From: Methylobacterium gnaphalii
GTDB taxonomy: Bacteria > Pseudomonadota > Alphaproteobacteria > Rhizobiales > Beijerinckiaceae
NCBI RefSeq assembly: GCF_007992215.1
Contig: NZ_BJZV01000001.1
Location: 345,597-409,596 of the forward strand
DNA length: 64,000 nt
Direction of reading: 5' to 3'
In this document: piece after piece, positions 19,139 to 30,630 of the stretch
How positions within the stretch are numbered: position 1 is the stretch's first letter
How the letters are laid out: every line of letters starts with the position of its first letter
Notes under the pieces: generated by a model
What the model saw: only the letters and a program-made list of their open reading frames with translations
Told to the model about the DNA's origin: nothing
Databases searched by the model: none
Position numbers and translations under genes: made by a program

Positions 19139-19317
19139 CGTGACGCTCGCCTCCGGGGCCGGAGCGTAGCTATGCCCGTGCAGGGCGAAGAGTGCGGGCC
19201 GGCCACAACCGATGCGGTGGCGGCACCTGTCCACAGCTTCGATCCGGGTCCTTCGAGGCCCGCCGAAGCGGGCCCCTCGGGCTGAGGTGGTTGGGCTGGA
19301 AAGAGAGTCCGAAGCCC

Positions 19318-20607
<1,290 letters not shown>

Positions 20608-20807
20608 GGACGCGCGGACCCTTTCTCGCGACGGGCAGCACCGGTCCGGAGATCGCCGGGGCGAACCCTCCGGACAGAAGCGGAACCGCAGCTTTGCTGC
20701 AGTTGCTCACTGGTGCACGGGTTAGCGGATCGATGCGCAGCCAGCAACGGGGCGGGTCCCGTTGCCAGTGTGTTGCGTTGCAAAACCTTTACGATCGGAG
20801 ACTATTG

Positions 20808-22205
20808 TCACTGCCCGATTTGGTCGCGCAGGCGCGCCAGGGCCTCCTCGCGCCCGAGCACGGCCATAACGTCGAAGAGCGGCGGCGAGGTCGCCCGTCC
20901 GGTGAGCGCCGCGCGCAGGGGCTGCGCGAGCTGGCCGAGCTTCAGGCCCTGTGCCTCCGCGAGCCGGCGGATCTCGCCCTCGGTGCTCGCCGCCGTCCAT
21001 TCGGTCAGGGCTTCCAGGGCCGGGAGCGCCAGGCGCAGGCGCGCTCGCGCGTCCTCGCCGAGCAGGCCCTTGGCCTTGTCGTCCAGCGCCAGCGGCCGAG
21101 CAGCGGTGAGGTAATAGGCGCTGTCGATGAGTTCGACGAGCGTCTTGGCGCGCTCCTTCAGGCCCGGCATCGCCGCGATCAATTTTTCGCGAAGATCCGG
21201 CGCCATCGGCTCCGGCACGATGCGCTGGATCGCCTCGACCAGGGCGGCGTCCTCGCTCTCGCGGATGTAGCGGCCGTTGAGGTTCTCGAGCTTGGCGAAA
21301 TCGAACCGTGCCGGCGAGCGGCCGATCGCCTTGAGATCGAAGGCCGCGACCATCTCCTCGGTGGAGAAGACCTCCTGGTCGCCGTGGCTCCAGCCGAGGC
21401 GCACGAGATAGTTGCGGAGCGCTGCGGGCAGGTAGCCGAGGTCGCGATAGGCATCGACACCGAGCGCGCCGTGGCGCTTCGAGAGCTTGGCCCCGTCTGC
21501 ACCGTGGATCAGCGGAATATGCGCCATGGCCGGCACGTCCCAGCCCAAGGCCTTGTAGATCTGCGCCTGACGGGCCGCATTGGTGAGATGGTCGTCGCCG
21601 CGGATGATCTGGGTGACGCCCATGTCGTGGTCGTCGACGACGACGGCGAGCATGTAGGTCGGCGTGCCGTCCGAGCGCAGCAGGACGAGATCGTCGAGAT
21701 CCTTGTTCTGCCAGGTGACGCGGCCCTGCACGGCGTCCTCGACCACCGTCTCGCCCTCGCTCGGGGCACGCAGGCGGATCACCGACTTGGCGCCGGCCGG
21801 CGCCTCGGACGGGTCACGGTCGCGCCAGCGGCCATCGTAGCGCGGGGCGCGGCCCTCGGCACGGGCCTGATCGCGCATCTGCTGGAGCTCTTCGGCCGTG
21901 GCGAAGCAGCGATAGGCATGGCCGGCGGCGAGCAGCGATTCCGCGGCCTCTCGATGGCGCTCGGCGCGGGCGAACTGGAAGATCGGCTCGCTGTCCCAGT
22001 CGAGGCCGAGCCAGCGCATGCCGTCGAGGATCGCGTCGATGGCGCCCTGCGTGGAGCGCTCGCGGTCGGTATCCTCGATGCGCAGCAGCATCCGGCCGCC
22101 GAAGCGGCGGGCATAGAGCCAGTTGAACAGGGCCGTGCGCGCCCCGCCGATATGCAGGTAGCCCGTGGGCGAGGGCGCGAAACGCGTAACGACGTTGGAC
22201 GGCAT
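20808..22205 (-). CDS. gltX: Glutamyl-tRNA synthetase
   Basis: This 465-residue class I synthetase charges tRNA-Glu. The HIGH-like motif is in [21 protein letters not shown] and the KMSKS-like motif is KLSKRHG near residue 238. The sequence also shows [12 protein letters not shown] and [11 protein letters not shown], as expected in GluRS. The C-terminal helical anticodon-binding region is complete ([25 protein letters not shown]). It is divergent from comEC, with 167 bp between their starts. Confidence 0.96.
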   Translation of the reverse strand: MPSNVVTRFAPSPTGYLHIGGARTALFNWLYARRFGGRMLLRIEDTDRERSTQGAIDAILDGMRWLGLDWDSEPIFQFARAERHREAAESLLAAGHAYRCFATAEELQQMRDQARAEGRAPRYDGRWRDRDPSEAPAGAKSVIRLRAPSEGETVVEDAVQGRVTWQNKDLDDLVLLRSDGTPTYMLAVVVDDHDMGVTQIIRGDDHLTNAARQAQIYKALGWDVPAMAHIPLIHGADGAKLSKRHGALGVDAYRDLGYLPAALRNYLVRLGWSHGDQEVFSTEEMVAAFDLKAIGRSPARFDFAKLENLNGRYIRESEDAALVEAIQRIVPEPMAPDLREKLIAAMPGLKERAKTLVELIDSAYYLTAARPLALDDKAKGLLGEDARARLRLALPALEALTEWTAASTEGEIRRLAEAQGLKLGQLAQPLRAALTGRATSPPLFDVMAVLGREEALARLRDQIGQ

Positions 22206-22372
22206 CGAGAGGCTGACTGCTGAGAGGGTGTGAGATGGCAGGATCTGTGGATCGACCGCGCCGTTTGGCGGGGTCCGGAGCCCGATCCGGTTCGGGCCTG
22301 TAGCACGGGCGAGCCGATGCGTTAAGAAAGCGTGACGCGGCCCGGCGCATGGCGCCGTGACGGGGCCGGACG

Positions 22373-24658
22373 ATGGCTGGGGAGCGCGCGGCAGCGGCGA
22401 TACGAGGCCTTCCGGCCCGCGCCGCCGGTCGCCTGCCGCTGCCCTCGCTCAACCTTGACGCGCTGCGCGACGGCTTCACGGGCGCCATCGCCCTGGAGGC
22501 CGGCCAGCGCCGGCTTTTTCCGTGGCTCGCGGTAGCCTTCGGCGCCGGCATCCTCATCGAGCTCACCGCGACCCAAGGGCAGCCGAACCTCGCCGCGCCG
22601 CTGGCCGGCGCGGGCCTCGCCCTCGCGGCGACACTCGCGCTGCGCGCTCGGCCGGTGGCGCTGGCGTTGATGCTCGGCCTCGCCGCCGTCCTTCTCGGTT
22701 TCGCGGCCGCTGCCTATCGCGTGGCCAGCGTGGCGAGCCCGGTCCTTGCCCATACCACGATCGCGCCTCTCACCGGCCTGGTCGAGGCGCTCGACGAGCG
22801 CGAGCAGGGCGCACGGCTCATTGTCAGGGTGATCGCCCTCGGCTCCCTGGAGGAGGGCGTGCGACCGACGCGGGTGCGGGTCTCCTATCGCAAGGCGCAG
22901 GCGATCCGGCCCGGCGACCGGATCAGCGCCAGCGCTCGCCTGCTGCCCCCGCCCGAGGCCGCGCGACCGGGCGGCTACGATTTCGCCCGCGACGCTTACT
23001 TTCGCGGGATCGGCGCGGTCGGCTCCCTGACCGGGCGGATCGACGTGATCCCCTCCACCGAGCCGCTGCCCTGGGACCTGCGTCTCGCCGCTGCTGTCGA
23101 CGATGCCCGCAACGCGGTCACCCGCCGCATCACCGACGCGACCGGAGGGCAGGCCGGTGCCGTGGCTGCCGCCCTGGTCACGGGCAAGCGCGGGCTGATC
23201 TCGCCGCAAACCAACGACGTCCTGCGCGCCGCGGGGATCTATCACGTCGTTTCCATCTCCGGGCTCCACATGGTGCTGGCAGCCGGCGTGGTGTTCTGGC
23301 TGGTGCGCGCGCTGCTGGCCCTGGTGCCGATCCTGGCCCTGACCTGGCCGGTCAAGAAGATTGCGGCCGGCGCGGCGATGCTCGGCGTCACGGCCTATTG
23401 CATCTTCTCGGGGTGGGACGTTGCCGCCGAGCGCTCCTGGATCATGACCATGGTGATGCTCGGCGCCATCGTCGTCGACCGGCCGGCGCTGAGCATGCGC
23501 AATCTCGCCCTGGCGGCGATGATCGCGCTGGCCCGCGAGCCGGAGGCGCTGCTCGGGCCGAGCTTCCAGATGTCGTTCGGGGCCGTGGCGGGGCTCATCG
23601 CCTGCTCGCCCCTGCTGAGTGCACGGCTCTTCGCCGGGGAGCGGCGCGGCTGGCTCGGCCGCAGCGTCTCGTTCGTGGTGACGGCGGTGGCCGGGACGCT
23701 GGCGACAACCCTCGTCGCGCAGATCGCCACGGCCCCGTTCTCCACCTTCCATTTCCAGACCGTCCAGCCCTTCGGCCTCGTCGGCAATGCCCTGACGCTG
23801 CCGCTCGTCTCGCTCGCGGTGATGCCATCCGCCGTGCTCGGCATTCTCGCCTATCCCTTCGCCCTCGATCAGCCGATCTAGTGGCTGATGGGGCAGGCGG
23901 TGCGCGGCATGCTGGCGATCTCGACCTGGATCGCCGGCTTCGGCCAAGCGAATCTCGTGGTGCCGGCCTTCGGCCCGGCGGCCGTGGCGCTGCTCGCCGG
24001 GGCCCTGCTCGTGGCGACGCTCTCGGTATCCCGCCTGCGATGGCTGGCGCTCCTTCCGGCCTTGAGCGGCGTGGCGCTGGCCGCGGCGCCAACGCGCCAT
24101 GACGTCTTCATCGATCGGGAGGGGGCAGGGGCTGCGGTGCGCGGTGCCGTCGGCCGGCTCGCGATCCTGGGCAAGCCGCCGAACTTCGTGCTGGAGCAGT
24201 GGCTGAAAGCGGATGGCGACGGACGGCGTCCCGATCAGGTCGCGGCGGGGGAGGGCGGGCACTGCGATCGGCTCGGCTGCACGATGCGCGCCGCGGATGG
24301 CCGGTCCATTGCGCTCGCGACGGACAAGCGCGCCTTCCACGAAGACTGCGCCCGCGCCGATATCCTGATCAGCCGCCGGGACGCGCCGCCGGGCTGTGCA
24401 GCCGCCCTGATCGTCGACCGGAAGTTCCTCGCCGAGCACGGCGCGGTGACGATCCGGCTCGATCCTGCTGGGCCGGTGCTCGCCACGGTTCGCAAACCCG
24501 GCCCACCATCGCCATGGCGGGCCGCTTCGGCGGTCAAGCCGCCGGACAATCCGGCTGCCGCCGTTGATCTGCCGTCCGGCTTTGCGGCCTGGGCGAAGAA
24601 ACCTGGGGAGGAGCCCGAACCGCCGGCCGACGATGCGCCCGTCGAGCCGCTTCAGTAG
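22373..24658 (+). pseudogene. comEC: ComEC/Rec2 DNA-uptake channel gene interrupted by an in-frame TAG
   Basis: The reading frame starts at ATG 22373 and reads 502 codons to TAG at 23879-23881, then continues in the same frame for another 258 codons to TAG 24656-24658. Both halves belong to one protein: an N-terminal DUF4131 region (residues about 45-230), and the Competence domain with GIYHVVSISGLHMVLAAG, where H and S are conserved, and many hydrophobic helices. After the stop, WLMGQAVRGMLAISTWIAGFG continues the same domain. The sequence at the break reads DQPI-stop-WLMGQ, where relatives are expected to have Trp (TGG). The upstream half would lack the last helices and C-terminal soluble part. 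Either the gene is inactivated, or the stop is a sequence error. No frameshift is needed to rejoin it. Confidence 0.85.
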
Positions 24659-25380
24659 CGGCGAACGAGGCTCACGAGGCGGCCCTGGATCTGGACCCGG
24701 TCGGGCCCGAGCACGCGGGTTTCGTAAGCGGGGTTGGCCGCTTCCAGCGCGATCGATGAACCGCGGCGGCGCAGGCGCTTCAAGGTCGCCTCCTCGTCGT
24801 CGATCAGAGCGACGATGATGTCGCCGGTCTGCGCCGTATCCTGCTTGCGGATCACGACGAGGTCGCCGTCCAGGATGCCGGCATCGACCATCGAATCGCC
24901 GCGCACCTCCAGCGCGTAATGCTCGCCGCCCGCGAGGAAATCCGGCGACATCGCCACCGAATGGCTCTCGTTCTGGATGGCCGAGATCGGCGTACCGGCG
25001 GCGATCCGGCCCATGACCGGCACCATGACCGACCGGCCGTCCTGGTCGAAGATCTGCGTCTGCGCCGGCTTCGGCGGCGTGGCCTTGGCGCGGCCGCCCT
25101 CGACCACGCTCGGTGTGAAGCGGCGGATCTCGGCCTGAGGCGCCGGCTGCGGCCGGCTTGCCACGGCCTCGGGGATGCGGATGATCTCGATGGCCCTGGC
25201 CCGGTTCGGCAGCCGCCGCAGGAAGCCGCGCTCCTCAAGGGCCGTGATCAGCCGGTGGATGCCGGATTTCGAGCGCAGGTCGAGCGCATCCTTCATCTCG
25301 TCGAAGGACGGAGGGACGCCGCTCTCGCTCAACCTCTGCTGGATGAACTGGAGCAGCTCCAACTGCTTGCGCGTCAACAT
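24652..25380 (-). CDS. lexA: LexA repressor (SOS regulator, autocleaving)
   Basis: This 242-residue repressor controls the SOS response. The N-terminal winged helix begins [19 protein letters not shown] and includes [24 protein letters not shown] linker rich in Pro/Ala (about 85-130) leads to the cleavage and protease part: the Ala-Gly cleavage site in [12 protein letters not shown], the catalytic serine in [11 protein letters not shown] and the catalytic lysine in [11 protein letters not shown]. The ATG at 25380 is the natural start; frames upstream are Arg-rich noise. It converges with comEC, overlapping by 7 bp. A GTTC-N7-GTTC SOS box lies about 70 bp upstream, so it is very likely autoregulated. 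Confidence 0.97.
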   Translation of the reverse strand: MLTRKQLELLQFIQQRLSESGVPPSFDEMKDALDLRSKSGIHRLITALEERGFLRRLPNRARAIEIIRIPEAVASRPQPAPQAEIRRFTPSVVEGGRAKATPPKPAQTQIFDQDGRSVMVPVMGRIAAGTPISAIQNESHSVAMSPDFLAGGEHYALEVRGDSMVDAGILDGDLVVIRKQDTAQTGDIIVALIDDEEATLKRLRRRGSSIALEAANPAYETRVLGPDRVQIQGRLVSLVRRY

Positions 25381-25448
25381 GCGAGCCACCTGGGATAGAG
25401 CGATCACCGAGGGCGCGATCGCCGAAACAAACCGCGAACACGTTAAAC

Positions 25449-25463
25449 GTTCCTCAAGTGTTC
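25449..25463. promoter_or_regulatory. LexA (SOS) box, GTTC-N7-GTTC
   Basis: GTTCCTCAAGTGTTC at 25449-25463 is a perfect match to the alphaproteobacterial LexA operator GTTC-N7-GTTC. A weaker partner, AAAC-N7-GAAC (three of four bases in the left half), lies at 25425-25439. Both sit in the 203-bp interval between lexA and the divergent exported-protein gene. Confidence 0.85.
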
Positions 25464-25583
25464 CGCAAGGTACTCTCAAGCTCGCGCGTGAGCACCGCAT
25501 GCAGTCTGCGCGTCCGTGCCGATGGACGTCTTCGGCCGGACGCCGTATTGCGCAGCACAATGGATGCGGATGCCGATGGTACG

Positions 25584-26231
25584 ATGAGACCTGAGCGTGG
25601 CAAACGAATCGCGGCCTTGGCTCTGGCGGCAACCGTGGGCAGTACTGCGGTGGTGCCGGGCGCCGTGGCGGAAGAACCGGCAGCGATCCGTCCATCCGAT
25701 GCGAAAACCGGGACCGAGCGCTTGATCGAGACCCTGAGTGCGCGTCTGCTTGCCGCCCACAGCGCCACCGCTGTCCTGGAAGCCTGGTGCGCCGAGCGCG
25801 GCCTCGCGACCGATCCGCACCTGACGGCCGTCCGCGTGCCCGGCCGGGACAAGCCGCTTTCCGCCGCTCAGCGCGAACGGTTGCAAATTGGCCCCGACGA
25901 ACCGGTCCGCTACCGTCGGGTGCGGCTGACCTGCGGCGGGCACGTGCTCTCGGAGGCCGACAACTGGTACGTGCCGGGCCGACTGACCCCGGAGATGAAC
26001 ACCGTTCTGGAAACCACGCAGACGCCGTTCGGCCGCGTGGTCCATCCGCTTCTGCCGAGCCGGCGCAATCTCTCCCTGAAGATGCTGTGGACGCCGACGG
26101 AGGCCGAGCCGCCGGGTCCGGAGCGGAAGCTGTTCTTCGTCGAGGCCGTGCTCTCGACGGCGGCCGGACTGCCGTTCTGCGAGGTCGCCGAGACCTATAC
26201 CGGGGCCGTTCTGGCACGCGGCGAGCACTGA
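25584..26231 (+). CDS. Exported protein with chorismate lyase (UbiC)-like fold
   Basis: A 215-residue protein with a clear signal peptide ([19 protein letters not shown], cleavage near AVA-EE). An ATG eight codons upstream (25560) is an alternative start. The mature part contains [29 protein letters not shown] in two segments, followed by [10 protein letters not shown]. This resembles the chorismate lyase/UTRA-type pattern (R.V.L..GG...S.A..W.VP..L, then G..LG..). A typical UbiC is cytoplasmic, so an exported version would not do ubiquinone synthesis; its substrate is unknown. The gene is divergent from lexA and could share the operator region. The assignment is by pattern only. Confidence 0.55.
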   Translation: MRPERGKRIAALALAATVGSTAVVPGAVAEEPAAIRPSDAKTGTERLIETLSARLLAAHSATAVLEAWCAERGLATDPHLTAVRVPGRDKPLSAAQRERLQIGPDEPVRYRRVRLTCGGHVLSEADNWYVPGRLTPEMNTVLETTQTPFGRVVHPLLPSRRNLSLKMLWTPTEAEPPGPERKLFFVEAVLSTAAGLPFCEVAETYTGAVLARGEH

Positions 26232-26347
26232 CGGTCGGCCTGCAAACCCTCGCTGCGGCGGCCTCCGGGTCGGCTTGCACGGTCGCGGGGTCGCGGGCTA
26301 CCGATGCTGCGAGAGGCTTCGCATCGAACGCAGCCCGAGGAGGAACC

Positions 26348-26767
26348 ATGACCGCCAGCCGCGCCCTGCGATCCCTTGCTCTTGCGGCCCTGGCCATGCT
26401 CGCCGCCGGTCCCGGGCTCGCGCAGCGGGGCGGCGATCCGAGCGGGACGTGGCTGACCGAGAGTGGCGCGCGGGTGCGGGTGGCGCGCTGCGGCGGCGGC
26501 TATTGCGGCACGCTGGCCAGCACCACCGGGTCGGGCCTCGACGTCAACAATCCCGATCCGGCGCTGAAGAGCCGCAAGCTCGTCGGCGTCCAGATCCTGA
26601 CGGCCACGGCGCCGAGCGGCGACGGCTTCGAGGGGTCGCTGTACAATCCCAATGACGGCAAGACCTATTCCGGCTCGATGACGCCGAAGGGGCCGGACCA
26701 CCTCGCGGTGGCGGGCTGCGTGCTGCGCGTGCTGTGCAAGAGCCAGACCTGGACGCGGGTGAAGTAG
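26348..26767 (+). CDS. DUF2147 family exported protein
   Basis: A 139-residue protein with a strong GAGGAGG ribosome binding site just before ATG 26348 and a signal peptide ([18 protein letters not shown], cleavage near GLA-QR). The mature protein has the DUF2147 pattern: [28 protein letters not shown] in two pieces, then [23 protein letters not shown], and the final WTRVK. DUF2147 proteins are lipocalin-like periplasmic proteins of unknown function. Its Cys pairs (RCGGGYC and AGCVLRVLC) could form disulphides. It follows the UbiC-like gene by 116 bp. Confidence 0.85.
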   Translation: MTASRALRSLALAALAMLAAGPGLAQRGGDPSGTWLTESGARVRVARCGGGYCGTLASTTGSGLDVNNPDPALKSRKLVGVQILTATAPSGDGFEGSLYNPNDGKTYSGSMTPKGPDHLAVAGCVLRVLCKSQTWTRVK

Positions 26768-26900
26768 GCGCAGCGGCTGCATCTCCCGAGAAGGCTCGAT
26801 CTGCGCGCTCTTGTCCCTTGGAGGCCGGCGAGCGCGCAGGCTATGTCCCACGCGTTGTGAGCGGCTCACAAGAAGCCGCCCGATCCGAGGAACGCCCACG

Positions 26901-27329
26901 ATGATGCTCCGACACCTCCTGATCGCCAGTCTCCTCGCGGGTGCCACGGTTCCCGCCGCGGCGGAGGATGCAGCGCCCCCGAAGCCCATCCGGAATGCGC
27001 CGGCCCCGCAGGCCCTTCAGCTCGCGGCCTATGTCTATGCCGCCTCGAATGTCTGCGGATACCGGATCGGCGTGCCCGAATTCGACGCGCTCCTGGCCAA
27101 GATGAACACCAAGGCCGAGGATGTCGGGCCGCGCGGGGCGTTCGGGTCCCATATCCAGGGCATGTTCACGATGATGTCGAACGACATGGCCCTGCATCGC
27201 GAGCAGTCCTGCATCGCGGTTGCCGGCGAGTACGGCCCGCAGGGCAATATCGCCAAGAACGTGCTCCAGCCGGTGCCGGCGGACGAGCAGGCCCCCGCCA
27301 CGCCTCCCGCGGCGAAGCCGGCCCAGTAG
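26901..27329 (+). CDS. Hypothetical periplasmic protein (142 aa)
   Basis: The ATG at 26901 gives a signal peptide (MMLRHLLIASLLAGATVPA, cleavage near AAA-ED). The mature chain of about 120 residues has two cysteines (SNVCGYRIG and EQSCIAVAG), likely a disulphide, and a Pro/Ala-rich tail. No named domain is recognised. The pattern of a helical body with a paired Cys and FDALL.KM resembles small exported alphaproteobacterial proteins of unknown role. GAGG at 26887-26890 is a plausible ribosome binding site. Confidence 0.7.
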   Translation: MMLRHLLIASLLAGATVPAAAEDAAPPKPIRNAPAPQALQLAAYVYAASNVCGYRIGVPEFDALLAKMNTKAEDVGPRGAFGSHIQGMFTMMSNDMALHREQSCIAVAGEYGPQGNIAKNVLQPVPADEQAPATPPAAKPAQ

Positions 27330-27407
27330 CGGTTCGCGCGCTCACCGCCGGACCATCGTTCGAAGGATTCTCGTCCCAACCCATCCGCGCCCTATCTCCC
27401 GTCCGGC

Positions 27408-29030
27408 ATGTTTGTGTTCGAATGGGTCGTCGGGGTTTTGGTCGGGGCCGTGCTGCTGGCGGCCCTCGCGCGACGCGTGGGCGCGCCGTACCCCGCCTTC
27501 CTCGCGCTTGGCGGGGTGGTGCTGGCCGTGATGCCGGGCGTCCCGAACCTGCGGCTCGATCCCGAACTCGCGCTGACTCTCTTCCTGGCGCCCGTCCTGG
27601 TCGATGCGGGCTACGGCACTTCGCTGCGCGACATGCGCATCAACTGGCGGCCGATCGCCGGTCTCGCCGTCGGTGCAGTCGCGGCGACCACGGTCGCGGT
27701 GGCGATCGTGGTCAAGCTGCTCGTGGCGGATATCCCGATCTCGGCGGCCATCGTCCTCGGCGCGATCGTGGCGCCGCCCGATGCCGTGGCGGCGCTCTCG
27801 GTGCTCGCGCATGTGCCGCTGCCGCACCGGCTCACCACCATCCTGCGCGGCGAGAGCCTGCTCAACGATGCCGCCTCGCTGCTGATCTACCGGCTCGGCG
27901 TTACCGCGGCGGCCACCGGCCATTTCACCCTATCGGAGGTGGCGCCGGCCTTCCTGCTCGGCGTGGTCGGCAGTCTCATTGCCGGGCCTGTCTTCGCCCG
28001 CCTCTACCTCTGGTCGATCCGCTGGGTGCCCGATCCCGCGAGCAGCATCATCCTGCAATTCGCGGCCGCCTTCGGCGTGTGGATCGCAGCCGAGGCGGCG
28101 GGGCTGTCGGCCGTTCTCACGGTCGTGACCTTCGCGGTCACGGTGGCGCGCTACAGCCCCGAGCGCACGGCGCCGCGCCCGCGCGTCCTGTCCTACGCGG
28201 TCTGGGAAACGGCGATCTTCGTCCTCAACGTCATGGCCTTCGTGCTGATCGGCAACCAGATCGGCCCGATCATCGAAAGGCTTCACGCCGACCAGCACCT
28301 GTCGCACGCCCTCGTCGCGGGCTCCGTGCTGCTGACGGTGGTTCTGGTGCGGATTGCCTGGGTCCTGCCGGCGAGCGGTATCCGGCGTATGGGCTTCGCG
28401 GCGAAGGCGCGCGTGCCGAAGGGAGAGTCGTCCGATCTCGGCGACGCCTTCCGAAAGGGGATCGCGGCCGGCGGACGCGAGCCGCCCGATCTTGGGCCGG
28501 GTGCCGGCTTCGCGGTGTCCTGGGCGGGGATGCGCGGCCTCGTCACCATCGCCGGCGCCCTGGCATTGCCGGAGAGCGGACCGAACGGCGGTTTCCCCTA
28601 TCGCGACCTGATCGTGCTCACCGCCTTTACCGTGGTGCTCGGCACGCTGGTGATCCAGGGGCTGACGCTGCGTCCGCTCCTCGCATGGCTGAAGCTGGAG
28701 GACACCGATCCGGTCGGGCATGAGGTCGGCTGGGGTCGGGCCGAGGCCTATGGCGCTGCGATCAGCAGCCTCGAGGGTGACGATTCCGACATCGCCAAGG
28801 CGCTTCGACGGGAGTTCCGCCTCGTCGTCGAGGAGGCGGAGGAGCACGAGGAGGGCCTCGCGCCGGAGAAGCTGCCGGCGGACGACGCCCGCCGCCGGGC
28901 GATCCAGGCTGCCCGCGAGCGGGTCCTCGCGCTGCGCCGGACGGGGGAGATCGGCGACGATGCGTTCTTCATCCTGGAGCAGGAATTCGACTGGACCGAG
29001 CTGAGCGCGACGCCGCGGGCCGAAACCTGA
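27408..29030 (+). CDS. Na+/H+ antiporter, CPA1 family
   Basis: This 540-residue inner-membrane protein exchanges cations for protons. About 12 hydrophobic segments span residues 1-430. The CPA1 transport-site motifs are visible: GAIVAPPDAVAAL with the conserved Asp, GESLLNDAASLLIYRL with Asn-Asp, and SWAGMRGLVTIAGALALP with the conserved Arg. A charged cytoplasmic tail of about 110 residues (LEGDDSDIAKAL, EEAEEHEEGLAPE, RRTGEIGDDAFF) follows and may be regulatory. It appears to be a single-gene unit. The substrate ion (Na+ or K+) cannot be told from the sequence. Confidence 0.9.
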   Translation: MFVFEWVVGVLVGAVLLAALARRVGAPYPAFLALGGVVLAVMPGVPNLRLDPELALTLFLAPVLVDAGYGTSLRDMRINWRPIAGLAVGAVAATTVAVAIVVKLLVADIPISAAIVLGAIVAPPDAVAALSVLAHVPLPHRLTTILRGESLLNDAASLLIYRLGVTAAATGHFTLSEVAPAFLLGVVGSLIAGPVFARLYLWSIRWVPDPASSIILQFAAAFGVWIAAEAAGLSAVLTVVTFAVTVARYSPERTAPRPRVLSYAVWETAIFVLNVMAFVLIGNQIGPIIERLHADQHLSHALVAGSVLLTVVLVRIAWVLPASGIRRMGFAAKARVPKGESSDLGDAFRKGIAAGGREPPDLGPGAGFAVSWAGMRGLVTIAGALALPESGPNGGFPYRDLIVLTAFTVVLGTLVIQGLTLRPLLAWLKLEDTDPVGHEVGWGRAEAYGAAISSLEGDDSDIAKALRREFRLVVEEAEEHEEGLAPEKLPADDARRRAIQAARERVLALRRTGEIGDDAFFILEQEFDWTELSATPRAET

Positions 29031-29055
29031 TCTCGAGGAGGCTTTTGAGGCATCC

Positions 29056-29108
29056 GGGCCTGCTCCGAGGGGCCTCGCCCCGCATGGCGCGGGACGCGGA
29101 GCAGGCCC
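29056..29108. terminator. Inverted repeat between convergent antiporter and gshB genes
   Basis: GGGCCTGCTCCG (29056-29067) is perfectly complementary to CGGAGCAGGCCC (29097-29108), with a small inner hairpin GGGGC-CTC-GCCCC. It sits between the convergent antiporter and gshB genes. There is no T-tract, so it is a likely but unproven bidirectional terminator. Confidence 0.5.
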
Positions 29109-29225
29109 CACCGCGAGACCCGGATCCACGTCTCGGTTCCGTGCGCGCTCGAGAGCGAGCGCGATCTTGCAGAAGTACGGCTGAAGCGGCCGGCGAGCGT
29201 GGGCCCGAGCGCCCACCGAGACGGG

Positions 29226-30173
29226 TCAGCCGCGGCCGACCCGCGCCTCGATCGCGTCCCAGACCGATACCGCGAGATCCGGGCCGCCGAGCCGCTTGAT
29301 GGCGCGGATGCCGGTGGGCGAGGTGACGTTGATCTCGGTGAGATGCCCGTCGATCACGTCGATGCCGACGAGGATCAGGCCGCGCCGCTTCAGCTCCGGA
29401 CCGATCGTTGCGCAGATCTCACGCTCGCGATCGGTGAGTTCGGATGCGCCGGCCGCGCCGCCGCGCACCATGTTGGAGCGGATATCGCCCTTGGCCGGCA
29501 CGCGGTTGATCGCGCCCATCGGCTCGCCGTCGACGAGGATGATGCGCTTGTCGCCCTCGCTGACCTTGTCGAGGAATCGCTGCACCACCCATTGCTCGCG
29601 GAAGGTCGCGGCGAAGAGATCGAACATCGAGCCGAAATTCGGATCGTCCTCGGTCACACGGAACACGGCGGCGCCGCCATGCCCATGCAGCGGCTTCATC
29701 GCGATGGTGCCGTGCTCCTTGCGGAACCGCTCGATCTCCGCCTTGTCGCGCGAGATCAGCGTCGGCGGCATCAGCTCGGGGAAGTCGAGGACGAACAGCT
29801 TCTCGGGCGCGTTGCGGACCTCGGCCGGGTTGTTGACCACCAGGGTCTTGTCGACGATCGCCTCGAGTATGTGTGTGGCCGTGATGTAGGCCATGTCGAA
29901 GGGCGGATCCTGGCGCATCAGCACCACGTCCGCGTCCGTCAGCTCGATCCGCTCGATGGGACCGAGCACGGCATGCGCGCCCTCGACGTCCTGCACCGTC
30001 ACCGGCTCGACGCGAGCGACCACGCGGCGGCCCTGCATCGAGAGCCGGTCGGGCGTGTAGTAGAGAAGCCGGTGCCCGCGCGCCTGAGCTTCCAGCATCA
30101 GTGCGAAGGTGGTGTCCCCGGCGATGCGGATCGCCTGAATCGGATCCATCTGGACCGCGACGGTGAGGGCCAT
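29226..30173 (-). CDS. gshB: Glutathione synthetase
   Basis: This 315-residue ATP-grasp enzyme joins gamma-glutamylcysteine and glycine. The N-terminal domain starts [22 protein letters not shown], matching the GshB 'MDP...I....D' pattern. ATP-grasp features include [37 protein letters not shown] and the metal-binding [25 protein letters not shown] split across the C-terminus. Glutathione made here would feed the glyoxalase enzymes found elsewhere in the window. The ATG at 30173 is the only start consistent with homologues. Confidence 0.97.
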   Translation of the reverse strand: MALTVAVQMDPIQAIRIAGDTTFALMLEAQARGHRLLYYTPDRLSMQGRRVVARVEPVTVQDVEGAHAVLGPIERIELTDADVVLMRQDPPFDMAYITATHILEAIVDKTLVVNNPAEVRNAPEKLFVLDFPELMPPTLISRDKAEIERFRKEHGTIAMKPLHGHGGAAVFRVTEDDPNFGSMFDLFAATFREQWVVQRFLDKVSEGDKRIILVDGEPMGAINRVPAKGDIRSNMVRGGAAGASELTDREREICATIGPELKRRGLILVGIDVIDGHLTEINVTSPTGIRAIKRLGGPDLAVSVWDAIEARVGRG

Positions 30174-30333
30174 GGGTATCCTCGATCGTTGGTGGGAGGT
30201 GGCCCCCTCCGGCCGTTGGTCGGGCTCTCGATCACGCGGTGCCTCGACCGGAGCGGCCGAAACCCAGCGTCATCGATTCCATATCTGTGCGCAGGCGCGG
30301 CGCGAAACCCGTCTCCGCTTGTCCCAGCCTGCT

Positions 30334-30630
30334 TTATCTCCTGCCGGTCTTGCCAGAAGCGCGGCGATCATAATCGCCGATGGCCGCTTTGCACTCCGCC
30401 GAAAGCCGGGGCCGGTTGCGGTTCATGCAATTGTCGGCCTCCGAGCTGTTCGGATCGACGCCGGCGCAGAGGCGGAAGAAGTCGTTGGCGCAGTTCAGCT
30501 GAAGGCCTGGATCGTCACGTTGCGCGAGGGCGGGGCTCGTTGCGGCGAGGACGAGGGCGAACGGCGCAATCTTCAGAACCGTCGACAGGCCCTTCGTCGG
30601 CCTCGGGAATCGTGCCGTATCCAGATTCAT
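30334..30630 (-). CDS. Cys-rich-repeat exported protein (98 aa)
   Basis: A small protein with signal peptide (LKIAPFALVLAATSPALA, cleavage before QRDD). The mature region has the pattern NCANDFFRLCAGVDPNSSEADNC and NRPRLSAECKAAIGDY. Four cysteines are spaced C-x8-C-x12-C-x12-C or similar, resembling the eukaryote-named 'cysteine-rich GLG1' repeat found in many alphaproteobacterial exported proteins. The role is unknown. It precedes gshB on the same strand by about 160 bp, but no functional tie is evident. Confidence 0.75.
   Translation of the reverse strand: MNLDTARFPRPTKGLSTVLKIAPFALVLAATSPALAQRDDPGLQLNCANDFFRLCAGVDPNSSEADNCMNRNRPRLSAECKAAIGDYDRRASGKTGRR

Noticed and set aside
23876..23890. 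Readthrough of the comEC TAG as pyrrolysine or another recoded residue.
   Set aside because: No pyl genes are seen and a simple TGG to TAG change explains the data; the position is a structural Trp, not a catalytic residue.
28283..28720. Alternative frames inside the CPA1 antiporter gene as separate genes.
   Set aside because: The antiporter frame is continuous, with conserved motifs through this region.
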